A stretch of 64,000 nt of DNA, taken from Anderseniella sp963700895 (GTDB taxonomy: Bacteria > Pseudomonadota > Alphaproteobacteria > Rhizobiales > Aestuariivirgaceae). The notes below the pieces were generated by a model. The model was not told the origin of the DNA. It ran no database searches and saw nothing but the letters and a program-made list of their open reading frames with translations. The stretch covers positions 62,001 through 126,000 of the forward strand of contig CAVOZI010000006.1 in assembly GCA_963700895.1 (NCBI GenBank). The letters run 5' to 3'. The position numbers and the translations under genes are program-made. Shown here one piece after another: positions 37,884-45,896 of this stretch (positions are counted from its first letter, which is position 1; each line of letters begins with the position of its first letter).

Positions 37884-39245
37884 ATGTACCTCGGACTCGA
37901 CCCCTTCACCACCGGCATCGCCGGCGTCATTCTGCTCATCATCATGGTGCTGCTCGGCGTACGCGTTTTCGTCGCCGCCGCGTTGACCGGCTTTCTCGGC
38001 CTGCTCGAACTCAAGGGCTGGCATGTCGCCGCCTCCATCGCAGGCACCATTCCGCACTCCAAGACCGTCACTTATCCGCTGTCGGTGCTGCCGCTGTTCA
38101 TCCTGATCGGCTTCCTGGCCTTCTATGCAGGTCTCACACGCCGCCTGTTCGAGGCAGCAAGGCGCTGGATGGGCTGGGTGCCCGGCGGCCTTGCCGTGGC
38201 AACCGTGCTGGCGACCGCAGGCTTTGCCGCTGTGTCCGGCGCCTCGACCGCCACGGCTGCCGTATTCAGCCGGGTCGCCATCCCCGACATGCTGAAGAAC
38301 GGCTATGACAAGAAGCTCGCTGCAGGCGTGGTCGCCGCAGGCGGAACGCTCGCCTCGCTGATCCCGCCATCGGCCATTCTCGTGATCTACGCCATCATCG
38401 TCGAGCAATCGGTTGGCAAGCTGCTGCTGGCCGGTTTTCTGCCCGGCATCTACTCGGCCTTTGTCTATCTGGTGCTGATCGTCGGCATGTGCTGGTGGAA
38501 GCCCGAGCTCGGCAAGCCGATCACCGGTTTCACCTGGAAGCAGCGCTTCGAAAGCGTGCCCGGCACCTTCCCGATCTTCATCGTGGTGGGCATCATCTTC
38601 TCGGCCATGTACACCGGCTCCGCCACGCCCACCGAAGCAGGCGCGCTCGGCGCGTTCGTGGTGTTTCTCTACTATTGCTGGCGCGCCTTCCGCGAGAACG
38701 AACTCAACAAGATGTCGGGCCGCCTCAAGGAGGCGCTGATCGAGACCGCCAAGCTCACGGCGATGATCTTCACGCTGATCTGGGGCGTGTTCCTGTTCGT
38801 GCGCTTCCTCGGCTTTGCCGGACTGCCGGAAGCCTTTGCCGACTGGGTGGTGCACCTGGATGTGCCACCCATCGTCATCATGATCTGCATCCTGCTGGCC
38901 TATGCCATTCTCGGCATGTTCATGGACGCCATCGGCATGCTGATCCTGACGCTCCCGGTGGTCTATCCGGCAGTTATCGCGCTGGGTTACGATCCGATCT
39001 GGTTCGGCATCATCGTGGTGAAGATGGCCGAGATATGCCTGATCACCCCGCCCATCGGACTGAACTGCTTCGTGGTGGCAGGCGTCAGCCGCGACCTGAC
39101 CGATGACGAGGGCAATTCTCTGGCCATTCCGTTGCAGGACGTGTTCCGCGGCATCGGCCCGTTCTTCGTGGCCGACGTGGTGACTGTCATTGGACTGCTG
39201 ATGTTCCCCGGCATCATCACCTGGCTGCCGAGCCTGATGGATTAG
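37884..39245 (+). CDS. TRAP transporter large permease (DctM family)
   Basis: The 453-residue protein has about 12 hydrophobic segments and the DctM motifs AVSGASTATAAVFSRVAIPDM, GGTLASLIPPSAILVIYAI and LITPPIGLNCFVVAG. It carries out sodium-driven uptake of the ligand delivered by the binding protein encoded at 36140. Its gene follows dctQ by 3 bases and ends before a strong hairpin. Confidence 0.95.
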   Translation: MYLGLDPFTTGIAGVILLIIMVLLGVRVFVAAALTGFLGLLELKGWHVAASIAGTIPHSKTVTYPLSVLPLFILIGFLAFYAGLTRRLFEAARRWMGWVPGGLAVATVLATAGFAAVSGASTATAAVFSRVAIPDMLKNGYDKKLAAGVVAAGGTLASLIPPSAILVIYAIIVEQSVGKLLLAGFLPGIYSAFVYLVLIVGMCWWKPELGKPITGFTWKQRFESVPGTFPIFIVVGIIFSAMYTGSATPTEAGALGAFVVFLYYCWRAFRENELNKMSGRLKEALIETAKLTAMIFTLIWGVFLFVRFLGFAGLPEAFADWVVHLDVPPIVIMICILLAYAILGMFMDAIGMLILTLPVVYPAVIALGYDPIWFGIIVVKMAEICLITPPIGLNCFVVAGVSRDLTDDEGNSLAIPLQDVFRGIGPFFVADVVTVIGLLMFPGIITWLPSLMD

Positions 39246-39277
39246 GGCAATTCAGATTTCAGGCAATCAAGAACGAG

Positions 39278-39310
39278 TCAGGAAATGCCCGGTCTTGGGG
39301 CAATTCCTGA
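39278..39310. terminator. Bidirectional terminator between dctM and the aminotransferase gene
   Basis: TCAGGAAATGCCC and GGGCAATTCCTGA form a 13-bp stem with one mismatch around a 7-base loop. A second, outer pair (TTCAGATTT at 39251-39259 and AAATCTGAA at 39319-39327) can extend the structure. It lies between two convergent genes, so it probably stops transcripts from both sides. Confidence 0.75.
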
Positions 39311-39376
39311 CACCATTCAAATCTGAAATGCTCAAGGCGCAGTCCGGACAAATTACGCGTCAGGCAGCAACATGTC

Positions 39377-40237
39377 TCAGGCAAGGCCCGCTTCTGCCTT
39401 GATGGCGGCCACGTAGTATTCGCGCATCTGCCGTGCCACCGGGCCGGGCTGGCCACCGCCGATCTGGTGCCCGTCGATCTCCACGATCGGCATCACCAGC
39501 GTGGTGGCCGAGGACAGGAACGCCTCGTCGGCCGCCAGCGCCTCTTCCACCGTGAACAGCCGTTCTTCCAGCCTCACGCCCTTGTCGGCACACAGCTGCT
39601 TGATGACCTTGCGACGGATGCCGGGCAGGATCTCGTTGGACAGAGGCCGGGTGATGATGGTGCCATCCTTGACGATATAGGCCGTCGACGAGGTGCCTTC
39701 GGTGACGTATCCGTCCTCGACCATCCAGCCCTCGAAGGCGCCCTTTTCCACCGCCGCCTGCTTGGCCATCACCTGGCCGAGCAGCGCGATCGACTTGATG
39801 TCGCGCCGCTTCCAGCGGATGTCCTCGACTGTCACCACCTTCACGCCGGTGCGTGCATTGGCGTTGTCGATCAGCTGCTTCTTCATGGTGAAGGCGGCTA
39901 CCGACGGCTTGGTGCCGGGCGCGGGAAACGCAAAGTCCCGGTCGGCCACACCTCGGGTGATCTGCGAGTAGACCCCGCCTTCCTCGATACCATTCAGCTC
40001 GATCAGCTTCTCGTGCATGGCGACGAACTCGTCCTCGCTCATCGGCATGCCGATGCGAAGCTCGCCAAGCGAGCGCTTCAGCCGCTCGAGGAAAGGCGCC
40101 TTGTCCACCATCTTGCCGCCGATCACCGGCACCACTTCATAAATGCCGTCGCCGAACACGAAGCCACGGTCGAAGATCGAGACCCTGGCCTCGCCTTCCG
40201 GCAGGTAATCACCATTGACAAAAACAGTACGGCTCAT
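39377..40237 (-). CDS. D-amino-acid aminotransferase-like PLP enzyme (fold type IV)
   Basis: The start at MSRTVFVNGDYLPEGEARVS gives 286 residues. The PLP Lys is K148 in WKRRDIKSIALLGQVMAKQAA, and the fold-type-IV segments FDRGFVFGDGIYEV, EGTSSTAYIVKDGTI and SNEILPGIRR are present. The RRDIKSI pattern is closer to D-alanine aminotransferases than to branched-chain enzymes. It probably interconverts D-amino acids and 2-oxo acids in the cytoplasm. It is divergent from the class III aminotransferase gene. Confidence 0.88.
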   Translation of the reverse strand: MSRTVFVNGDYLPEGEARVSIFDRGFVFGDGIYEVVPVIGGKMVDKAPFLERLKRSLGELRIGMPMSEDEFVAMHEKLIELNGIEEGGVYSQITRGVADRDFAFPAPGTKPSVAAFTMKKQLIDNANARTGVKVVTVEDIRWKRRDIKSIALLGQVMAKQAAVEKGAFEGWMVEDGYVTEGTSSTAYIVKDGTIITRPLSNEILPGIRRKVIKQLCADKGVRLEERLFTVEEALAADEAFLSSATTLVMPIVEIDGHQIGGGQPGPVARQMREYYVAAIKAEAGLA

Positions 40238-40418
40238 GGTCTGGCGCCTCATCTGGGAATTGCGGATGCTGATGCTTCTGGCATTGCCGGCGGATGTGCC
40301 ACAAGTGACCAGAAACCGGCAAGCGTTATCACCAGCCAGCCGCCGGCACGATTGCGCTTGTCGAGCCCCCCGCATGCCATGCTATCTCAATCTGTCCGAT
40401 ATACTGGGGAGCACAGAA

Positions 40419-41774
40419 TTGATCACCGATACCGCCGTCAGCGCAATGCTGGCCCGCGAGGAGGCACTCTTCCGCCAGCGCAACCCGAACTCCGCCGCCC
40501 GCGCCGAAGCCGGCGGACGCCACTGGCTCAATGGCGTGCCGATGCTGTGGATGAGCGACTGGGGTACGCCCTTCCCGCTCATCATGGAAAAGGCCGAAGG
40601 CGCGACGCTGACCGACATCGACGGCAACATCTATGCAGATTTCTGCCTCGGCGATACCGGCGCGATGTTCGGCCATACGCCTGAGCCCGTTGTAAAGGCC
40701 ATCGCCGCCCAGGTCGCCCGCGGCACCACGACCATGCTGCCCTCCGCCGATGCCGCCATCGTGGGTGAGCTGCTGGCGGACCGCTTCGGTCTGCCCTACT
40801 GGCAGGTAACGGCCACCGCGTCAGATGCCAACCGGGCCATCCTGCGGTGGTGCCGGGCGGTGACCGGGCGCTCCAGGGTGCTGGTGTTCAACCGCTGCTA
40901 TCATGGCGCCGTCGAGGACAGCTTCGTGACGCTCAAGGACGGCAAGGTCATCACCAGCCCGTCGCTGGTCGGCGAAGTCCGCGACCTGCCGCTTCACACC
41001 CGCATGGTCGAATTCAACGACCTCGCCGCGCTTGAACGCGCGCTTGCCGTTGAAACGGTTGCCTGCGTTCTGGCCGAACCGGTGATGACCAATGTCGGCA
41101 TGGTGCTGCCGGACCCGGGCTACCATGACGCGCTGCGCGACCTGACCCGGCGCACCGGCACCCTGCTGGTGATCGACGAGACCCACTGCCTGTCCTCCGG
41201 CCCCGGCGGCTATACCCTTGCGGAGGGACTGGAGCCCGATGCCATCGTGCTCGGCAAGCCGGTGGCCGGCGGCGTGCCAACCGGTGTTTATGGCGTGTCC
41301 GAAGAATTCGGCCAGCGCATCCGGGACTATCTGGGCCGTCGCGACCAGCTAGGCTTCAGCGGCATTGGCACGACGTTGTCCGGTTCCGCCCTTCAGATGG
41401 CCGCCATGCGGGCGGTACTGGAGAACTATTTCACCGAGACCTCCTTCGCACCGCTGATCGAGGTTGCCAGCAAGCTTGAAACCGGCATCGCCAGGCTCAT
41501 CGAGAAACACGCAGCCCCCTGGCACGTCGTGCGCGTCGGCGCGCGCGTGGAGTTCATGTGCACACCCGATCGCCCCCGCAACGGCGGCGAAGCCTACGAG
41601 ATGATCCACAAGCCTGTGGACGTCGCCGTGCATCATTACCTGCTCAATCGCGGTGTGCTGATCACGCCGTTCCACAACATGATGCTGATCTGCCCGGCCA
41701 CGACTCCGGCAGACGTCAATGCACTGCTCAGCGGCCTTGACAGCTGCCTGGCAGAACTCGGCAGCCCCGCCTGA
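40419..41774 (+). CDS. Class III aminotransferase (glutamate-1-semialdehyde aminomutase-like)
   Basis: I prefer the TTG at 40419, with GGGGAG 7 bases upstream; an ATG at 40374 would add 15 residues. The 451-residue protein has the PLP Lys at about residue 280 (VLGKPVAGGVPTG) and the Asp of LLVIDETHCLS, plus GNIYADFCLGDTGAMFGHTPEPV. It is closest in pattern to HemL-like enzymes, but the context (TRAP carrier, glutamine-synthetase-like ligase, second aminotransferase) argues for amine or amino-acid catabolism rather than haem synthesis. Confidence 0.85.
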   Translation: MITDTAVSAMLAREEALFRQRNPNSAARAEAGGRHWLNGVPMLWMSDWGTPFPLIMEKAEGATLTDIDGNIYADFCLGDTGAMFGHTPEPVVKAIAAQVARGTTTMLPSADAAIVGELLADRFGLPYWQVTATASDANRAILRWCRAVTGRSRVLVFNRCYHGAVEDSFVTLKDGKVITSPSLVGEVRDLPLHTRMVEFNDLAALERALAVETVACVLAEPVMTNVGMVLPDPGYHDALRDLTRRTGTLLVIDETHCLSSGPGGYTLAEGLEPDAIVLGKPVAGGVPTGVYGVSEEFGQRIRDYLGRRDQLGFSGIGTTLSGSALQMAAMRAVLENYFTETSFAPLIEVASKLETGIARLIEKHAAPWHVVRVGARVEFMCTPDRPRNGGEAYEMIHKPVDVAVHHYLLNRGVLITPFHNMMLICPATTPADVNALLSGLDSCLAELGSPA

Positions 41775-41793
41775 GCCCGGAGAAAACCACACC

Positions 41794-43176
41794 ATGCCGG
41801 CCAACCCGTTTCCCGAAGCCGTTGAAGAGGCCGAACGGTTCCTCTCGGCCAATCCGCAGGCCCAGTCCTTCCAGCTGATCTTCACCGACCTGTGCGGCGC
41901 CCAGCGCGGCAAGCACCTGCGCCGCGAGGAGCTGATGGCCGCCTACCGCGACGGCCGTTTCATGCCCGGCTCCATCCTCAGCCTCGACATGACCGGCCGC
42001 GACATCGAGGAAACCGGCCTCGTCTGGGAAGACGGCGACGCCGACCGCATCGTCTGGCCGGTGCCCGGCACGCTGAAGACCGTGCCGTGGATCGACGGCG
42101 GCACTTCGGCCCAGTTCATCACCACCATGCGAGAGATGGATGGCAGCCGGTCCATCGCTGAACCGCGCAACGTGCTGCAGGGCGTCGTCGAGCAGTTTTC
42201 AACCCTGAACCTGACGCCGGTTGCCGCCATCGAACTGGAGTTCTACCTGTTCGACCGGGCAGCAGCACTAGCCGGCACCCCGCGCCCGCCGCGCGCGCTG
42301 GTGAACGAGGCAAGGCCGGAGCATTTCCAGGCCTACCTGCTGAACGACCTCGACGACTTTGCCCCGTTCTTCGAAGACCTCTACGCCGCCTGCGATGCGC
42401 AAGGCCTGCCGGCCCGCACGCTCATTTCAGAGTATGCGCCGGGCCAGATGGAAGTGGTGCTGAAGCACCGCGCCAACGCGCTGCAAGCTGCCGATGAAGC
42501 CGTAATGCTGAAGCGGCTGGTGCGCGCCGTGGCAGACAAGCACGGCCTGGCTGCAAGCTTCATGGCCAAGCCCTATAGCCAGTTCACCGGCTGCGGCATG
42601 CATGTGCACACCTCGCTCGCCCGCCCGGATGGCAGCAACGCCTTCACCGCTGATCGCGCCGAGGAGTCCACTCTCATGTTGCAGGCCATCGCCGGCATGA
42701 TGGCGACCATGGCTGACGGTATGCTGATCTTTGCCCCCAACGCCAATTCCTATCGCCGATTCCGCAAGTCGAGCTATGCCCCGGTCGCCCCCAACTGGGC
42801 GGTCAACAACCGCACCGTATCGGTGCGCGTACCGGCAAGTACCGGCGAGACCATGCACATCGAGCACCGCCCCGCCGGCGCCGACGCCAACCCCTACCTC
42901 GTGCTTGCCGCCGTGCTGGCCGGCATGCATCACGGCATCACCGGCAAGCTCGACCCGGGCGCGCCCGTCACCGGCAACGGTTATGAGCAGCCCGCGCCGC
43001 CGATGCCGACCAACTGGTATGCCGCGGCCGAAGCCTTCCGCAAGTCGGACGTCATGAAGGCATACCTTGGCGAGCGGCTGGTCGATATCTTTGCCACCAT
43101 CAAGGAAGTGGAGGCCGACCGGTTCTACGCCGAGCCCACGGCGCTCGACTTCGCATGGTACCTGCGCACGGTGTGA
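41794..43176 (+). CDS. Glutamine-synthetase family ligase (gamma-glutamyl-amide type)
   Basis: The start at MPANPFPEAVEEAERF lies 19 bases after the aminotransferase stop; 460 residues. It has the GS beta-grasp N-terminus (SFQLIFTDLCGAQRGKHLRR) and catalytic-domain motifs IELEFYLFD, ISEYAPGQMEVVLKH, SQFTGCGMHVHTSL and the Arg/Glu region RKSSYAPVAPNWAVNNRTVSVRVPAS. The lack of the adenylylation-type tail and the catabolic neighbours suggest gamma-glutamylation of an amine (PuuA/GlnT-like) rather than ammonia assimilation. The substrate is not known. Confidence 0.87.
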   Translation: MPANPFPEAVEEAERFLSANPQAQSFQLIFTDLCGAQRGKHLRREELMAAYRDGRFMPGSILSLDMTGRDIEETGLVWEDGDADRIVWPVPGTLKTVPWIDGGTSAQFITTMREMDGSRSIAEPRNVLQGVVEQFSTLNLTPVAAIELEFYLFDRAAALAGTPRPPRALVNEARPEHFQAYLLNDLDDFAPFFEDLYAACDAQGLPARTLISEYAPGQMEVVLKHRANALQAADEAVMLKRLVRAVADKHGLAASFMAKPYSQFTGCGMHVHTSLARPDGSNAFTADRAEESTLMLQAIAGMMATMADGMLIFAPNANSYRRFRKSSYAPVAPNWAVNNRTVSVRVPASTGETMHIEHRPAGADANPYLVLAAVLAGMHHGITGKLDPGAPVTGNGYEQPAPPMPTNWYAAAEAFRKSDVMKAYLGERLVDIFATIKEVEADRFYAEPTALDFAWYLRTV

Positions 43177-43221
43177 TCCTTGCGGCTTTAACGCTTCGAC
43201 AGGCCGAACTATATAACCCTC

Positions 43222-44196
43222 ATGACAGACAAGGTTACCCGGCATCTCGCCCGGCGGCTGCAGGATGGCCGCTTCGCCCTGCCCGGCCACGACACCACCA
43301 AGTCCCTGAAGGACTTCTGGCGCTGGCAGCGCAGCAGCAAGCGCGCCGCATGGCCGGACTGGGTTGAGAACAAGGCCCATGCCGCGCCTGCCCGCAGGGT
43401 GCAGGATGATGGCCTTTCCGTCACCTGGATCGGCCACGCCACAGCGCTGATCCAGACGCAGGGGCTGAACATCCTCACCGATCCGTTCTTCTCGCTGCGG
43501 GCAAGCCCGTTCTGGTTTGCCGGGCCGAAGCGGGTGCGGGCCCCCGGTATTGCGCTGGATGAGTTGCCGCCAATCGATCTGGTGCTGCTCAGCCATAATC
43601 ACTACGACCACATGGACATTTCCGCCCTGGAGCGGTTGTCACATGACCATGCGTTGACGCTCGTTACGCCGCATGGCAACTCCCGTCATGTCAGGCGCCT
43701 GAAACCGGGCACCGGCGTCCTTGAACTGGGCTGGCACGACGTTCACGAACATGCCCGCGTCAAGATCAGTCCGACGCCGGCCTTGCACTGGTCCCGGCGC
43801 ACGCTGTTTGACCGCAACCGGTCGCTTTGGTCCGCCTTCTACATCACCACGCCAGCCCACCGGATCTATTTTGCCGCCGACACAGGCTTCGGCAGTGGCG
43901 AACACTTCACCATCACCCGCGACATGTATGGCGAGCCCGACCTGGCGCTCATTCCCATTGGCGCCTACGAACCGCGCTGGTTCATGGCGCCGCAGCACAT
44001 CGACCCCGAAGAGGCGGTGCGCGCCCACAAGCTGCTCGGTGCCAGGCGTTCGGTGGCGATCCACCATTCCACCATCCAGCTGACGGACGAGGCAATCGAT
44101 GCGCCTGCCCTGGCGCTCGCCGAGGCCCGCACTGCCCATGCGGTGCCGGAGGACGAGTTCCGCCTGCTGGATGTGGGCGAAACCTGGCGCCTTTGA
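43222..44196 (+). CDS. Metallo-beta-lactamase-fold hydrolase (NAPE-PLD/UlaG-like)
   Basis: The 324-residue cytoplasmic protein contains WIGHATALIQTQGLNILTDP and the di-metal motif LLSHNHYDHMD, a later Asp in YFAADTGFGSGEHF and a His in SVAIHHSTIQL. This order matches the NAPE-hydrolysing phospholipase D/UlaG-like branch. It starts 45 bases after the ligase gene, so the two may be cotranscribed. The substrate could be a lactone, phosphodiester or amide in the same pathway; sequence does not decide. Confidence 0.88.
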   Translation: MTDKVTRHLARRLQDGRFALPGHDTTKSLKDFWRWQRSSKRAAWPDWVENKAHAAPARRVQDDGLSVTWIGHATALIQTQGLNILTDPFFSLRASPFWFAGPKRVRAPGIALDELPPIDLVLLSHNHYDHMDISALERLSHDHALTLVTPHGNSRHVRRLKPGTGVLELGWHDVHEHARVKISPTPALHWSRRTLFDRNRSLWSAFYITTPAHRIYFAADTGFGSGEHFTITRDMYGEPDLALIPIGAYEPRWFMAPQHIDPEEAVRAHKLLGARRSVAIHHSTIQLTDEAIDAPALALAEARTAHAVPEDEFRLLDVGETWRL

Positions 44197-44267
44197 CGCT
44201 CGCCATCGCCCATTCACGGTGCTAGCTTTCCGCCTCAACAGGCCAATACGGACAGGAGATCGATCAC

Positions 44268-45428
44268 ATGTCGGCAATCATCGGCTGGGCCCACTCGAAA
44301 TTCGGCAAGCTCGAGGACATGGAACTGGAAGACCTGCTCGCCACAGTTTCACGCGAAGCTGTCGAGGACGCAGGTATCGGTTTCGACGAGGTCGACGCCA
44401 TCTATGTCGGCAATTTCGGCATGTTCGAGAAGCAGTCGTTCCCGGCTGCCTTCACGCTTGATGCCGACCCGGCGTTCCGTTTCAAGCCGGCCACCCGTGT
44501 CGAGAATGCCTGCGCCACCGGCTCTGCCGCCGTGCACATGGGCCTCAACGACCTTGCCGCAAAGCGCTCGCGCTTCGTGCTGGTGGTGGGTGCAGAGAAG
44601 ATGACCAAGGCTTCCGGCGCCGAGATCGGCGACATCCTGCTCAATGCCTCCTACCGCAAGACCGAAGCCGATACGCCGGGCGGCTTTGCCGGGGTGTTCG
44701 CCCGCATCGCCGACCTGTATTTCCAGCGCCATGGCGACCAGTCCGAGGCCATGGCCCGCATCGCCGCCAAGAACCACGCCAACGGCGTGCACAACCCCTT
44801 TGCCCAGATGCAGAAAGACTTCGGTTTCGACTTCTGCAACACCGTATCGGAAAAGAACCCGACGGTGATCGGCGCCATCCGCCGCACCGACTGCTCGCTG
44901 GTGTCTGACGGCGCTGCCGCCATGGTGATGACCGACACCGAAACCGCCTTGCGCTTTCCCAAGGCCGTGCACGTGCGCGCTGCCGCCCACGCCCAGGATT
45001 ACCTGCCCATGGCACGGCGCGACATCATCCAGTTCGAAGGCTGCACGCAAGCCTGGAAGAAGGCACACGAATTGGCCGGCACGACGCTCGATGACCTGTC
45101 GTTTGTCGAGACCCACGATTGCTTCACCATCGCCGAGCTCATCGAGTACGAGGCGATGGGACTGGCAAAGCCCGGCGAGGGTGCAAGGGCGATCAAGGAA
45201 GGCTGGACCACGAAGGACGGCAAGCTGCCGGTAAACCCCTCCGGCGGGCTCAAGTCGAAGGGCCATCCGATCGGCGCCACCGGCGTGTCGATGCACGTCA
45301 TGGCCGCCATGCAACTCACCGGAAATGCCGGCGGAATGCAGTTGAACAACCCTGAACTTGCAGGAATTTTCAACATGGGCGGCGCAGCCGTGGCCAACTA
45401 CGTTTCGATTCTTGAGCGGTTGCGCTGA
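44268..45428 (+). CDS. Thiolase / acetyl-CoA acetyltransferase family protein (SCP-x-like)
   Basis: The 386-residue protein has the nucleophile region RVENACATGSAAVHMGLNDLA (active Cys in ENACATGS), VGAEKMTKASG, and the C-terminal GGLKSKGHPIGATGVSMHVMAAMQL with the catalytic His, but it lacks the usual second Cys-Gly-Gly ending of biosynthetic thiolases (NMGGAAVANYVSILER instead). This is normal for the SCP-2/SCP-x thiolase branch. It cleaves or condenses acyl-CoA thioesters. It may complete carbon-chain breakdown of the substrate handled by the preceding genes. Confidence 0.88.
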   Translation: MSAIIGWAHSKFGKLEDMELEDLLATVSREAVEDAGIGFDEVDAIYVGNFGMFEKQSFPAAFTLDADPAFRFKPATRVENACATGSAAVHMGLNDLAAKRSRFVLVVGAEKMTKASGAEIGDILLNASYRKTEADTPGGFAGVFARIADLYFQRHGDQSEAMARIAAKNHANGVHNPFAQMQKDFGFDFCNTVSEKNPTVIGAIRRTDCSLVSDGAAAMVMTDTETALRFPKAVHVRAAAHAQDYLPMARRDIIQFEGCTQAWKKAHELAGTTLDDLSFVETHDCFTIAELIEYEAMGLAKPGEGARAIKEGWTTKDGKLPVNPSGGLKSKGHPIGATGVSMHVMAAMQLTGNAGGMQLNNPELAGIFNMGGAAVANYVSILERLR

Positions 45429-45557
45429 ACAGGCCTTGACGGCTTTGCCCCAGCCGTGCCGGACGTCTTGGCTTTTGCGCAAGTCTCCGGACTTCGCATC
45501 CAACGGTGAAACCGGCTATAGTTCACGACACAACGCTTGCAGGGAGATTGCGCAGCA

Positions 45558-45896
45558 ATGAAGTTCATCATCGCCGTCATCCAGCCGCACCGCCTCGACG
45601 CCGTACGAGAGGCCCTGTCAGGGGTCGGCGTGACCGGCATGACCGCCACAGAGGTCAAGGGTTTCGGCCGGCAGGGCGGCCACTCCGAAATCTATCGCGG
45701 CGCCGAGTACACGGTGCACTACCTGCCCAAGGTCAAGCTCGAAATCGCCGTGGATGACCACATGGCCGACAAGGCGGTGGAAACCATCGCCCAGGCCGGG
45801 CGCACCGGCAAGATCGGCGACGGCAAGATCTTCGTCATCGACCTTGAAAGCGCCATGCGGGTTCGCACCGGCGAGACCGGCCCCGACGCCCTCTAG
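45558..45896 (+). CDS. glnK: PII family nitrogen regulator (GlnK type)
   Basis: The start at MKFIIAVIQPHRLDAVREAL follows a GGGAG site; 112 residues. The T-loop YRGAEYTVHYLPK carries Tyr51, the uridylylation site, and the C-terminal signature GRTGKIGDGKIFV is intact. PII proteins sense ATP/ADP and 2-oxoglutarate and control AmtB, glutamine synthetase adenylylation and NtrB. No amtB or glnA lies alongside, which is unusual for glnK. It ends in a CTAG tetramer shared with the stop codon of the convergent molybdenum-hydroxylase gene. Confidence 0.94.
   Translation: MKFIIAVIQPHRLDAVREALSGVGVTGMTATEVKGFGRQGGHSEIYRGAEYTVHYLPKVKLEIAVDDHMADKAVETIAQAGRTGKIGDGKIFVIDLESAMRVRTGETGPDAL

Noticed and set aside
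45526..45541. Sigma-54-like CGACAC-N5-TTGCA before glnK
   Set aside because: Spacing fits, but transcription would start only about 5 bases before the start codon and cut off the ribosome binding site.
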